DNA of 64,000 nucleotides from Bin5 sp965261695 (GTDB lineage: Bacteria > Chloroflexota > Anaerolineae > Caldilineales > Caldilineaceae). The notes below the pieces were generated by a model, which searched no databases, was not told the origin of the DNA, and saw nothing but the letters and a program-made list of their open reading frames with translations. The stretch spans positions 3,844,001 through 3,908,000 of the forward strand of contig OZ253474.1 in the NCBI GenBank assembly GCA_965261695.1, in the 5' to 3' direction. Of this stretch, positions 51,876 to 59,308 are shown one piece after another. Every line of letters begins with the position of its first letter. Within the stretch, counting starts at the first letter, position 1. The translations under genes and the position numbers were made by a program.

Positions 51876-52544
51876 ATGAAAAATGTCATCGGCGTCGATG
51901 TGTTGACCACAGTCCAGGAGTTGGCTGTCCCGAGCAGGACGGCGGTCCTGGTCATCGACGTTCAGAATGCCTGTTTCAACACGATTGGCGGTTTTGAGGG
52001 CAACGGCGCCAACGGCGATGCTGACGTTGCCAACATGACGCCGATCATTGCCCGCACCGGGCGGCTGCTGGACGTGGCGCGGGGCAGAGGCATGCTGATC
52101 GCCTATTCGGAGTTCATCCATCGCAACCGGCTGGGCGTCACGCTGATGGATGGCCCCAACAACTACTGTGTTCGCAACAATCCGGATCAACCGGATGTAG
52201 TGGAGGGCAGCTGGGAAGCGCAGACTGTGGACGAACTGGCGCCGCAGAAGGGCGACGTTGTTTTGCGCAAGAGCCGGGGCAGCGCCTTTCACCAGACCCC
52301 GCTGGACAACATACTCAAGGCGCGCGGCATCGCAACCGTCCTGCTCACCGGCGTACTCAGCGCCGGTTGCGTCCTGTTCAGCGCCGCCGACGCGATGCAC
52401 CACGGTTACTATCCACTGGTCGTGCGCGACTGTGTGGCCTCATATTCGCTCAAGGCGCACGAGCAGGCCCTGATATGGATGGAAACGCAGTTTCCCGTCT
52501 TCGACCTGCATGAGGTGCTGGCCGTCTGGCAGGAAAAGGAATGA
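51876..52544 (+). CDS. isochorismatase-like cysteine hydrolase
   Basis: 222 residues. ATG 51876 is preferred to the overlapping longer frame. The catalytic triad of the family is complete: Asp28 in LVIDVQNACF, Lys132 in LRKSRGSAF and Cys165 in TGVLSAGCVLFSAADA. Such enzymes are amidases for nicotinamide, N-carbamoyl amino acids, ureidoacrylate or biuret-like compounds. It sits between PhyH genes, 16 bp after one stop, suggesting that the compound degraded here contains a C-N bond. Confidence 0.9.
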   Translation: MKNVIGVDVLTTVQELAVPSRTAVLVIDVQNACFNTIGGFEGNGANGDADVANMTPIIARTGRLLDVARGRGMLIAYSEFIHRNRLGVTLMDGPNNYCVRNNPDQPDVVEGSWEAQTVDELAPQKGDVVLRKSRGSAFHQTPLDNILKARGIATVLLTGVLSAGCVLFSAADAMHHGYYPLVVRDCVASYSLKAHEQALIWMETQFPVFDLHEVLAVWQEKE

Positions 52545-52611
52545 GATGATCGAAACCGGCCGCTCCGGATTGTACCAGGTGGACTGAATAAACTCATCAA
52601 AGGAGGCTTAA

Positions 52612-53427
52612 ATGCCTGCAACATGCGAAAACGTGGATTTTGATCTCAAGCTGGACGAATTCAAGATCAACGGATACGTTGTTTTCGAGGACATGATCCC
52701 CCACGAAACGATCGACCGCATCAGAGAGGCGTTCATGCCCCTGCTTGAGCATATCAAGGAACGCGATACGGAGGTTACGCCTGCCGAGACAGGCGACGTG
52801 CGCACAGGCTTGGGGCGGCAGCAGTTCAAGAATCGTTATACCGTGACCATCCCGTGGGTGCAGCCCTTCGCCGATCCGGCGATCTACGAGCATCCGGTGC
52901 TCCTCGAATTTCTTGACCGTTACTGGAACACCGATGAATATGTGATCACCTGTTATCACTCCAACAATCCCTACCCGGGCACCGAGATGCAGCCCTGGCA
53001 CCGGGATACCGGGCTTGCCCGCTACATACCGCACGTGGGTCTGGAGAACTGTCCGGTTGTCGGGGTCAAGTTCCCGCTGGCCGACACGTCGGAGGAGAAC
53101 GGCAGCATCGAGGTGCTGCCCAGCACGCAGTACCTGGCCGATCCCAGCCTGGAAGATCGTTACAACGACGTGCTGCTCAGGGGCAACTTCCCCTCGGCGC
53201 AAAGGGTCAATCTGAAGAAGGGATCGATGTGGGTGCAGGACGTGCGCATGTTGCACCGGGGCACGCCCAACCGGTCGGACAGCGTGCGCCAGGAGATGGT
53301 CGTCTGCTACTGCCGCTCCTGGTTCAGCATCGCGCAAAATGTCGAAATGCCGTGTTCTTCCTACGATGCGCTTTCGGAGCGGAGCAAGAAGATGCTGCAC
53401 CGGCGCAGACCCGTCAGCTGGGACTGA
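52612..53427 (+). CDS. PhyH-family dioxygenase, paralogue group (copy a)
   Basis: 271 residues. AAAGGAGG precedes the ATG. Opening LDEFKINGYVVFEDMIPHETIDRI; iron site MQPWHRDTG (HxD); distal His and Arg in MLHRGTPNRSDSVRQE. It shares NGS(F/I)EVLP, QYLADP and LKKGS(L/M)WVQD segments with the genes at 53519 and 62188, showing a recent paralogue family. In all three the cluster of Trp-His-Arg-Asp and HRGTPNR is kept, so all are probably active. Confidence 0.9.
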   Translation: MPATCENVDFDLKLDEFKINGYVVFEDMIPHETIDRIREAFMPLLEHIKERDTEVTPAETGDVRTGLGRQQFKNRYTVTIPWVQPFADPAIYEHPVLLEFLDRYWNTDEYVITCYHSNNPYPGTEMQPWHRDTGLARYIPHVGLENCPVVGVKFPLADTSEENGSIEVLPSTQYLADPSLEDRYNDVLLRGNFPSAQRVNLKKGSMWVQDVRMLHRGTPNRSDSVRQEMVVCYCRSWFSIAQNVEMPCSSYDALSERSKKMLHRRRPVSWD

Positions 53428-53518
53428 TAGGCGATACCAAAAACGCGGCGATCCCATGTGAAAGCCTATTCGTTGTTCTTAATTGGATGTTGAAGGCGAC
53501 AAGCAAAGGAGAGTTCTG

Positions 53519-54304
53519 ATGGGCCTGACGACGGGATATGACATTGACCAGATGATGCAGGAATGGCGCATCAACGGATTCATCGTGTTCGAAGACCTCA
53601 TCCCGCTGGAGACGGTCGACCGCATCCGCGACGCCTGGTTACCGGTTCGCGACCGAGATATCGAGCGCCAGGGGGAGCAACCGGCGCGCGGCTTTCGGCG
53701 CTACAACGTGCGCGTGCCGTTCACGCGCCCTTTCGTGGACCCGGAGATCTTCGAGCACCCGGCGCTGGTTGCGTTTATGACGCGTGCGCTGGGGCCGGAC
53801 TACGTCTGGTCGCACTTCGACTCGAACATCCCCCTGCCGGGGACGGACTATCAAAGTTGGCACCGCGACGGCCAGGTCGCGCTCTTTCCGGGCGTCAAGA
53901 CGCCTGCGATCAGCGTCGGCATCAAGTTTCCGCTGGTGGACACGTACGAAGAGAACGGCAGTTTCGAAGTCCTGCCGGGCACACAGTACATCGCCGACGA
54001 AGACCTGCTCAGCGACCTGGACAACGTTTTCGGGGCCGGCGCCAACCGCATCGGCAACTACTATCCCATTCGGCTGAATTTGAAGAAGGGTTCGCTGTGG
54101 GTGCAGGATGGGCGCGCCTTTCACCGCGGCACGCCCAACCGGTCGCAGGAGGCGCGCGATGAACTGTGCATGGCGATGAGCGCCCCCTGGCTGTTCAGCG
54201 GCTGGCAGCATCAATACACCGAGGGCCATCTGCCGGGCGACCTGTGGGAGAGCCTTTCCGATCACGCCAAACACGTGCTGCGCTGGCAGCGGATCCGCGA
54301 TTAG
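53519..54304 (+). CDS. PhyH-family dioxygenase, paralogue group (copy b)
   Basis: 261 residues. ATG 53519 follows AAAGGAGA. Iron site YQSWHRDGQ, distal motif FHRGTPNRSQEARDE. It lacks the ~10-residue insert after the first helices found in copies a and c, and has VFGAGANRIGNYYPIRL where the others have a DRYN/DEVL segment. It is 91 bp after copy a and the last gene before the long non-coding region. Confidence 0.9.
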   Translation: MGLTTGYDIDQMMQEWRINGFIVFEDLIPLETVDRIRDAWLPVRDRDIERQGEQPARGFRRYNVRVPFTRPFVDPEIFEHPALVAFMTRALGPDYVWSHFDSNIPLPGTDYQSWHRDGQVALFPGVKTPAISVGIKFPLVDTYEENGSFEVLPGTQYIADEDLLSDLDNVFGAGANRIGNYYPIRLNLKKGSLWVQDGRAFHRGTPNRSQEARDELCMAMSAPWLFSGWQHQYTEGHLPGDLWESLSDHAKHVLRWQRIRD

Positions 54305-54432
54305 AATTCGTCTACTCAGAGGACCGGCCTATTCCCGCACTGCCTATTCCGTATTGCGTCGAGGCAGGCAAGACGGCTGCGTTCTCAGGATGCAGACCGC
54401 GCCCACAGTCTTGGGGAGGATCCCCGGCCAGT

Positions 54433-54455
54433 TTTGGGGTGCATCCCAAATTTTT
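54433..54455 (+). terminator. candidate intrinsic terminator downstream of the PhyH run
   Basis: TTTGGG (54433-54438), 6-nt loop, CCCAAA (54445-54450), then TTTTT. The stem is short but the T-run is good. Its loop region is one of three copies of a repeated palindromic motif. Confidence 0.45.
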
Positions 54456-55040
54456 GGGGAACGTGCCCCTGGGATCGCGGGCCTCTCGTCCGCAGCCTGT
54501 TTCGGCTCCCGCGCCTGTTGAAGAACTGCTCCAGGAGGTGACAGATGCAGGTTGCCTGTCGGCACAATCGAACCGCAACTCGCCTGACTCTCGTCAACGA
54601 AGAGGCCGCCTGAGCCGCTGCCGTCAACTATCTCCAACATACTGACTGCATGAACCACAGTTCAGACAACTGCTGCGAGTCCTGCCCTTCAGAGCAAGTC
54701 AGAAACGCACCCCCATTCCGAGATGTCCCCTGGAATTTCCAGGAACTGCAAACGCCCCGCTTTTGTAGTACAATTGTGCGCAATACGGACGAACGCAGCC
54801 GCGGCCCTGCCGCAACTGTAGGCCGGCTTAGAGTAAGTGTCATGTCACTTCTTACGTCCCGCGCCCGGCGCGAGAACAATGCGGAGTAAACTGCTGCCCT
54901 CCTTGCCCAGCCAGTGCCGCAACCGCCCCTTGCCCGCCATACCCGAAAAAACCATTTTGACACGCTCAAACATGCCCAAACACGCCCGCAAACGCGAAGA
55001 AAAATAGCGCGAGTTGGCGCGACCTAACGCGCTCGGGCAC

Positions 55041-55320
55041 GCTCGTAAACACTCGTAACTGCTCGTAAACGCTCGCAAACGCTCGTAACTGCTCGTAAAC
55101 GCTCGCAAACGCTCGTAACTGCTCGTAAACGCTCATAAACACTCGTAAACACTCGTAAACACTCGTAACTGCTCGTAAACACTCGTAAACGCTCGTAACT
55201 GCTCGTAAACGCTCGTAACTGCTCGTAAACGCTCATAAACACTCGTAAACACTCGTAAACACTCGTAAACACTCGTAACTGCTCGTTACTGCTCGTAACT
55301 GCTTGTAAACGCTCGTAACC
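55041..55320. repeat. 28-unit tandem array of a 10-bp repeat
   Basis: Twenty-eight consecutive decamers keep exact 10-bp register from 55041 to 55320. The consensus is (G/A)CTCGTAA(A/C)(C/T); common forms are GCTCGTAAAC, GCTCGTAACT and ACTCGTAAAC. Degenerate units flank it (55031, 55321). Higher-order blocks recur, e.g. 55111-55160 and 55211-55260. One turn of DNA per unit places every copy on the same helical face. No unique spacers, so not a CRISPR. Confidence 0.95.
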
Positions 55321-55588
55321 GCTTACACACGGCACAACTGACCTGCGCGCCCCACACGTCGCCTGCAAACGGCCCATAAGCCCGGACGCAGCCGAAATTT
55401 CGCCCCCATTCTTGGATTCACCCGCGCCAGGCGCGGATACCGGAACTTCAACAGTGTCTCAACGAACGCCAATCTGTGCGTTTTGTGCGTTCTCAGTACT
55501 CAGAGTGACTGCGATGCTCTGAATCGTGTTGCGCGGGCGCGCAGAGCGCAGCGCAATTGCCCAGCGCTGACGGGCGCTTCCCTTGCAT

Positions 55589-55765
55589 GGGTGCATCCCA
55601 GTTTTCTTGAGCATGAAAGAGCGTAGACGAGGAGGAGAGAATGAGAAGAGCAAAGGGGGCGCGCTGGCGCTGCCGGCGCCCCGCACGACTCTGCTCAGTC
55701 AAACCTGGCCTCAGCTGCTTCAACGACTTGGCATTACTTGACGCACAATAATCTGGGATGCACCC
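55589..55765. repeat. inverted pair of a 12-bp palindromic motif
   Basis: GGGTGCATCCCA at 55589-55600 and its complement TGGGATGCACCC at 55754-55765. A third copy lies at 54437-54448 inside the terminator-like hairpin (GGGTGCATCCCA within a TTTGGGG...CCCAAA context). Each is next to a T-rich stretch. Confidence 0.6.
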
Positions 55766-55779
55766 TGGTTTTTCGCGGG

Positions 55780-55808
55780 TTGACGAACTGCGGGACTCAT
55801 GGTAAGGT
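55780..55808 (+). promoter_or_regulatory. weak promoter candidate upstream of the second sugar importer
   Basis: TTGACG (55780-55785), 17 bp, TAAGGT (55803-55808). Good -35, poor -10, about 290 nt upstream of ATG 56101. Confidence 0.3.
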
Positions 55809-56057
55809 AACCCGCCTTGGGATCTGGTGAGAATGGCAGTAGCCGGATACCAGCCTCCGACAATATCCTCGAAGTAAGCGGTCGTGTTTACTGCCCTGAT
55901 ATTGACGCCGAGATGAACCGGTTGGCGCGGCGGCCCCTTCGCCCCCATCCGTTCACATCAGAATCGGGTCAGGAAGGAGGGTGCCAGGCGAACAACGACT
56001 CTTGTCTCAAGGTGAGAGCGAACCGTTTCATTCCTCACTGTCTAAAACTCAAAGTGT

Positions 56058-56073
56058 ATTGTCTGCAGACAAT
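56058..56073. promoter_or_regulatory. perfect 16-bp palindrome, GntR-type operator candidate
   Basis: ATTGTCTGCAGACAAT is a perfect palindrome ending 27 bp before ATG 56101. The TTGT...ACAA form resembles operators of the GntR family, which often control sugar-importer operons. No regulator gene is in the window. Confidence 0.55.
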
Positions 56074-56100
56074 TTGTGCCATGATTAAGGAGGAAAGATC

Positions 56101-57390
56101 ATGGGAAATAGAATGCTGAATCGACGCGATTTCTTGCGAGTCGGCGCAGGAGCCGCGGTTGGGGCTGTCGTAGCCGGCTGTGTACAATTGCCCGCCGCTG
56201 GGCCCTCTGACGGGATGGCCGAGCCTGACGCCGTACCCCAAGTGGTCAGGCTCACTGGGCACAACCGGCCTATCTACCATACGATGAATGAGAAGTTTAC
56301 GGAAGAGACCGGGATTGAGGTGGCGATGGAATTCCACCCTCCCAAATGGGAGGAGATCCTGGCCAAGTTCACGTTGTGGGGCGAAAGCGGCTACGACGGC
56401 ATTGACGTGGAGGCGCAGGACGATCAGATCGCATCTCTGTACTCTTTCAAAGAGTGGTGTTTTGACCTCACTCACCTGATGACAGAGGAAGAGCGATTGG
56501 ACCAAGCCGATGCTGTCCTTGGACTCACCGAGCAGGTTGGTGGTTTCCAAGCCCGGATCTTCTTCTTCGTCGGCGCAGAGCCCTTCTACTTCAATAAAGA
56601 GTTGATCCCCGAAGCGCCCACGACCTGGGACGAGATGGTCGAAGTGGCGAAGTCGGTCACGGACCCGGCTAACGACGTCTGGGGTTGGCGGCCGAACTCC
56701 GGCAGTCACAACATGAACCTTACGCTGATGATGGTCAACCACGCCGGCGGCAACAACGAGACGTTGGACGATGAGGGGACCCTGACTGCGCTGCAGTTCA
56801 TGCGCGACTGGGTTTTCGAGTACGAGATCACGCCGCGAACGGTGGTTTCGGAAGCGGCCGAGGAGATCATGGCGCTGGCGCCGGCGGGCAAAGCGGGCAT
56901 GTGGTGGATGTATGAGGGGAACTATGGGCCGTTGCTGGAGGTAGAGGGCGGCATGTTGACGCCTGAGACCCTGGGTGTATCACGGTGGCCCATGGGACCG
57001 GCCGATGACGCGCTCATGGTCCATGCGTGGGGTTGGTTGATTCCCAAGTTCACGCCCAGGTTGGAAGTGGCTGAGGAGTTCGTTTCGTGGATGGCACGGT
57101 ATGAAAACGTGAAAGAGCTAATCACCGACCTGCAAATCACCCCGCCCAGAAAATCCATGTATGGCGACCCCGAGGTTACGGACAAGATTCCCATCTTGCG
57201 GGCCGGGCCGGGCTGGGAGGAACTGACGCGCGGCGCCAAGTTCCGCTGTCCGGTTGTGTGCCACCCGAATGCTGGGGCGCTTTCGCTGCTCTTCCAGGAT
57301 GCGGGTCTGAACGTCATGTCAGGCGAAATGACCCCCGAGGAGGCGCGCGATTGGGCTGCGAACGAGATCGCGATCGCGATGGACGCCTGA
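56101..57390 (+). CDS. sugar ABC substrate-binding lipoprotein (family 1), second importer
   Basis: 429 residues. AAGGAGGAAAG precedes ATG 56101. Tat-type signal LNRRDFLRVGAGAAVG and lipobox VAGC with Cys27. FTEETGIEVAMEFHPPKWEEIL and MWWMYEGNYGPL fit the SBP_bac_1 fold. It is not a close paralogue of the binding proteins at 15751 and 19250. A GntR-type palindrome lies just upstream and a strong hairpin just downstream. Together with the two permeases that follow, it should import an oligosaccharide or sugar derivative. Confidence 0.88.
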   Translation: MGNRMLNRRDFLRVGAGAAVGAVVAGCVQLPAAGPSDGMAEPDAVPQVVRLTGHNRPIYHTMNEKFTEETGIEVAMEFHPPKWEEILAKFTLWGESGYDGIDVEAQDDQIASLYSFKEWCFDLTHLMTEEERLDQADAVLGLTEQVGGFQARIFFFVGAEPFYFNKELIPEAPTTWDEMVEVAKSVTDPANDVWGWRPNSGSHNMNLTLMMVNHAGGNNETLDDEGTLTALQFMRDWVFEYEITPRTVVSEAAEEIMALAPAGKAGMWWMYEGNYGPLLEVEGGMLTPETLGVSRWPMGPADDALMVHAWGWLIPKFTPRLEVAEEFVSWMARYENVKELITDLQITPPRKSMYGDPEVTDKIPILRAGPGWEELTRGAKFRCPVVCHPNAGALSLLFQDAGLNVMSGEMTPEEARDWAANEIAIAMDA

Positions 57391-57432
57391 GTTTGGCAGC
57401 CATAGCAACCGAGTCATTTAGTCCAGGGAAAG

Positions 57433-57477
57433 TTGGAGATTGGCGGCCGCGACCGCTGAATCGGCCCCAATCTCCAA
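57433..57477 (+). promoter_or_regulatory. 15-bp intercistronic hairpin after binding-protein gene
   Basis: TTGGAGATTGG (57433-57443) pairs perfectly with CCAATCTCCAA (57467-57477). GGCC just inside pairs with GGCC across one bulged C, with a 14-nt loop. There is no T-run. It sits 42 bp after the stop and 24 bp before the permease GTG. Confidence 0.65.
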
Positions 57478-57501
57478 TCTCTCCCGCCGGAGGCTGACAT
57501 C

Positions 57502-58434
57502 GTGGCGCAACAGGCGCTAGCTGGAGGCAAACGAGAAACCGGCCTGATCGGCTCGGTTCTCTTGTTCATCAAAAGGTACTGGATCGTCTACGCCCTGGTC
57601 ATGCCGGCGGTGTTGTTCAGGCTTGCCTTCACGGTTGGCCCGCTGCTGCGCACAACCTGGCTGAGCTTCACCGATAAGTCCTTGCAACGCTCAGGCAAGT
57701 TCATCGGGCTGGAAAACTATGCCTACATGTTCAAGGACACCTATGTTCATGATTCGATCGATTTCACAATCACCTACACAATCATAGCCACCATTCTGCA
57801 GGTGCTGCTGGGTTTGGGGATGGCCCTGCTGCTCAATCAGAATTTGCGCGGTCAGTGGTTCTCGCGGGTGGCGAACCTGCTGCCCTGGGCGGCAGCGCCG
57901 ATCGTGGCCGGCATCATGTGGCGGCTGATGTTCTTTGAAGGCGGCGGCGTATTTAACGATCTCGTCCTGCGTTTCGATTTGTATCCCGAGCGTGTGATGT
58001 GGTTGAGCGATGGTAAGTTGGCCCGGTTCTCGGTGATTGTCACGACGCTGTGGAAGAACTCTCCTTGGTGCGCTCTCGTCTTGCTGGCGGGGCTGAAGAT
58101 GATCCCAAGTGAACTGATGGAGGCGGCACAGGTGGATGGCGCCAACGTGTGGGAGCGATTCCTTCATATTACCTTGCCGCTGTTGACGCCGATTATCCTG
58201 GTCGTCTTCCTATTCCGCGGCATGGGCGAGGTAGGCACGTTCGAGCAGATTCTTGGTTTGACCAAAGGCGGGCCTGGCAGCGCAACGGAAATTATCTCAC
58301 TGTATGCGTTTAATCGCTTTTTCCTGCATGGCAGGTACGGCTATGGTTCTGCGCTCGTGATGGTGCTCTTCCTGTTGACGTTTCTGATCGGTGGATTCTT
58401 CGCCTGGCTCCTGTATCGAAGAGGGCAGGATTGA
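57502..58434 (+). CDS. sugar ABC transporter permease (MalF-like), second importer
   Basis: 310 residues. GTG 57502 has GGAGG at 57487-57492. First helix YWIVYALVMPAVLFRLAFTVGPLL. The EAA loop reads EAAQVDGANVWERFLHITLP. Six membrane helices are apparent, ending FLLTFLIGGFFAWLLYRR. It pairs with the permease 18 bp downstream. No ATPase gene is in the operon. Confidence 0.9.
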   Translation: MAQQALAGGKRETGLIGSVLLFIKRYWIVYALVMPAVLFRLAFTVGPLLRTTWLSFTDKSLQRSGKFIGLENYAYMFKDTYVHDSIDFTITYTIIATILQVLLGLGMALLLNQNLRGQWFSRVANLLPWAAAPIVAGIMWRLMFFEGGGVFNDLVLRFDLYPERVMWLSDGKLARFSVIVTTLWKNSPWCALVLLAGLKMIPSELMEAAQVDGANVWERFLHITLPLLTPIILVVFLFRGMGEVGTFEQILGLTKGGPGSATEIISLYAFNRFFLHGRYGYGSALVMVLFLLTFLIGGFFAWLLYRRGQD

Positions 58435-58452
58435 GGGAAGAGGTGGGATGAC

Positions 58453-59292
58453 ATGGGCAAGAAGACGAAGGCGGCACTCTGGCGGGCAGGGCAATATGTT
58501 CTGCTGGCCATCATGCTGACCCTACTGCTTTTCCCCATTTACTGGATGATCAACACATCGTTCAAAGAGGTCGGTGAGGTAAGATCATTGCCCCAGACCT
58601 ACTGGCCGAAGACATTTACTTTCCAGAATTACGTGGAGATGTTTGAACGCTGGAGGTTCGGGTCGACGTTCGTCAATACCGTCATCATCGCCGGCCTGTC
58701 TGCGCTGGGGGGAACCACCCTGGGGGCGATGGCCGCCTTTGGCTTCAACCGCTTCGACTTTCCTGGCAAGGCGCTCTTCTTCGGGTTTATGATTGTCAGC
58801 ATCGCCCTGCCGGGAATGGTCACGATTGGGCCTGTCTTTATGGCCTACAAGAGCCTTGGCCTTCTGGACACCAAGACCGGACTCATCCTGATCGATCTCT
58901 CCTCTGCGCTTCCTTTCGCAATCATATTTCTGTACGCCTTCTATCAGACCATCCCCAGGGAGCTTGACGACGCGGCCCGCATTGACGGCTGCACCTGGGT
59001 CCAGACACTCTGGTTCGTCATTTTGCCTCTCAGCGCACCAGGCGTCGTGATCACCTATATCATCTCTTTCATCAACGGCTGGAACGAGTTCGTCTTCGCC
59101 AACGTGCTGACGATGAGCGAGAGCACGCGCGTGCTCACGGTCAGAATGATGGAGATCCCCACGATTCACGGGACGCCGTACAATCTCATGGCGGTGGGCG
59201 GCATGCTCTGTCTGTTTCCGATTGCCATGATCGTTCTCGTCGGGCAGCGTCAGATCGTGGAAGGTCTGATCTCGGGTTCTGTCAAAGGATAA
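58453..59292 (+). CDS. sugar ABC transporter permease (MalG-like), second importer
   Basis: 279 residues. GAAGAGGTGGG precedes the ATG. First helix YVLLAIMLTLLLFPIYWM; EAA loop DDAARIDGCTWVQTLWFVILP; C-terminus GQRQIVEGLISGSVKG is typical. Its stop lies 16 bp before the GroEL-like gene, so the chaperonin is probably on the same message. Confidence 0.9.
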   Translation: MGKKTKAALWRAGQYVLLAIMLTLLLFPIYWMINTSFKEVGEVRSLPQTYWPKTFTFQNYVEMFERWRFGSTFVNTVIIAGLSALGGTTLGAMAAFGFNRFDFPGKALFFGFMIVSIALPGMVTIGPVFMAYKSLGLLDTKTGLILIDLSSALPFAIIFLYAFYQTIPRELDDAARIDGCTWVQTLWFVILPLSAPGVVITYIISFINGWNEFVFANVLTMSESTRVLTVRMMEIPTIHGTPYNLMAVGGMLCLFPIAMIVLVGQRQIVEGLISGSVKG

Positions 59293-59308
59293 CGGTACAT
59301 CGGAGCGG

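Larger units (their letters stand above)
54305..56100. other. 1.8-kb region without a credible gene
   Basis: Open frames here have no ribosome sites or recognisable protein features, and those over 55.0-55.4 kb are artefacts of a decamer array. Contents listed separately: a weak terminator (54433-54455), the array (55041-55320), three copies of a GGGTGCATCCCA-type palindrome, a promoter candidate (55780-55808) and a perfect palindrome near the next gene. An odd palindrome, CCTGGAA-T-TTCCAGG, lies at 54729-54743. Confidence 0.7.

Noticed and set aside
54166..54645. 159-codon plus-strand frame overlapping the end of the PhyH copy b gene
   Set aside because: It begins inside the PhyH gene in another frame, lacks a ribosome site and shows no protein-like pattern.
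55041..55320. CRISPR array
   Set aside because: Units are 10 bp with no unique spacers, and no cas genes are in the window.
55024..55377. Minus-strand frame with repeating YERLRAFTSS units
   Set aside because: A 10-bp repeat read in triplets gives a 10-residue period in every minus frame; no ribosome site or start context. Treated as a non-coding array.
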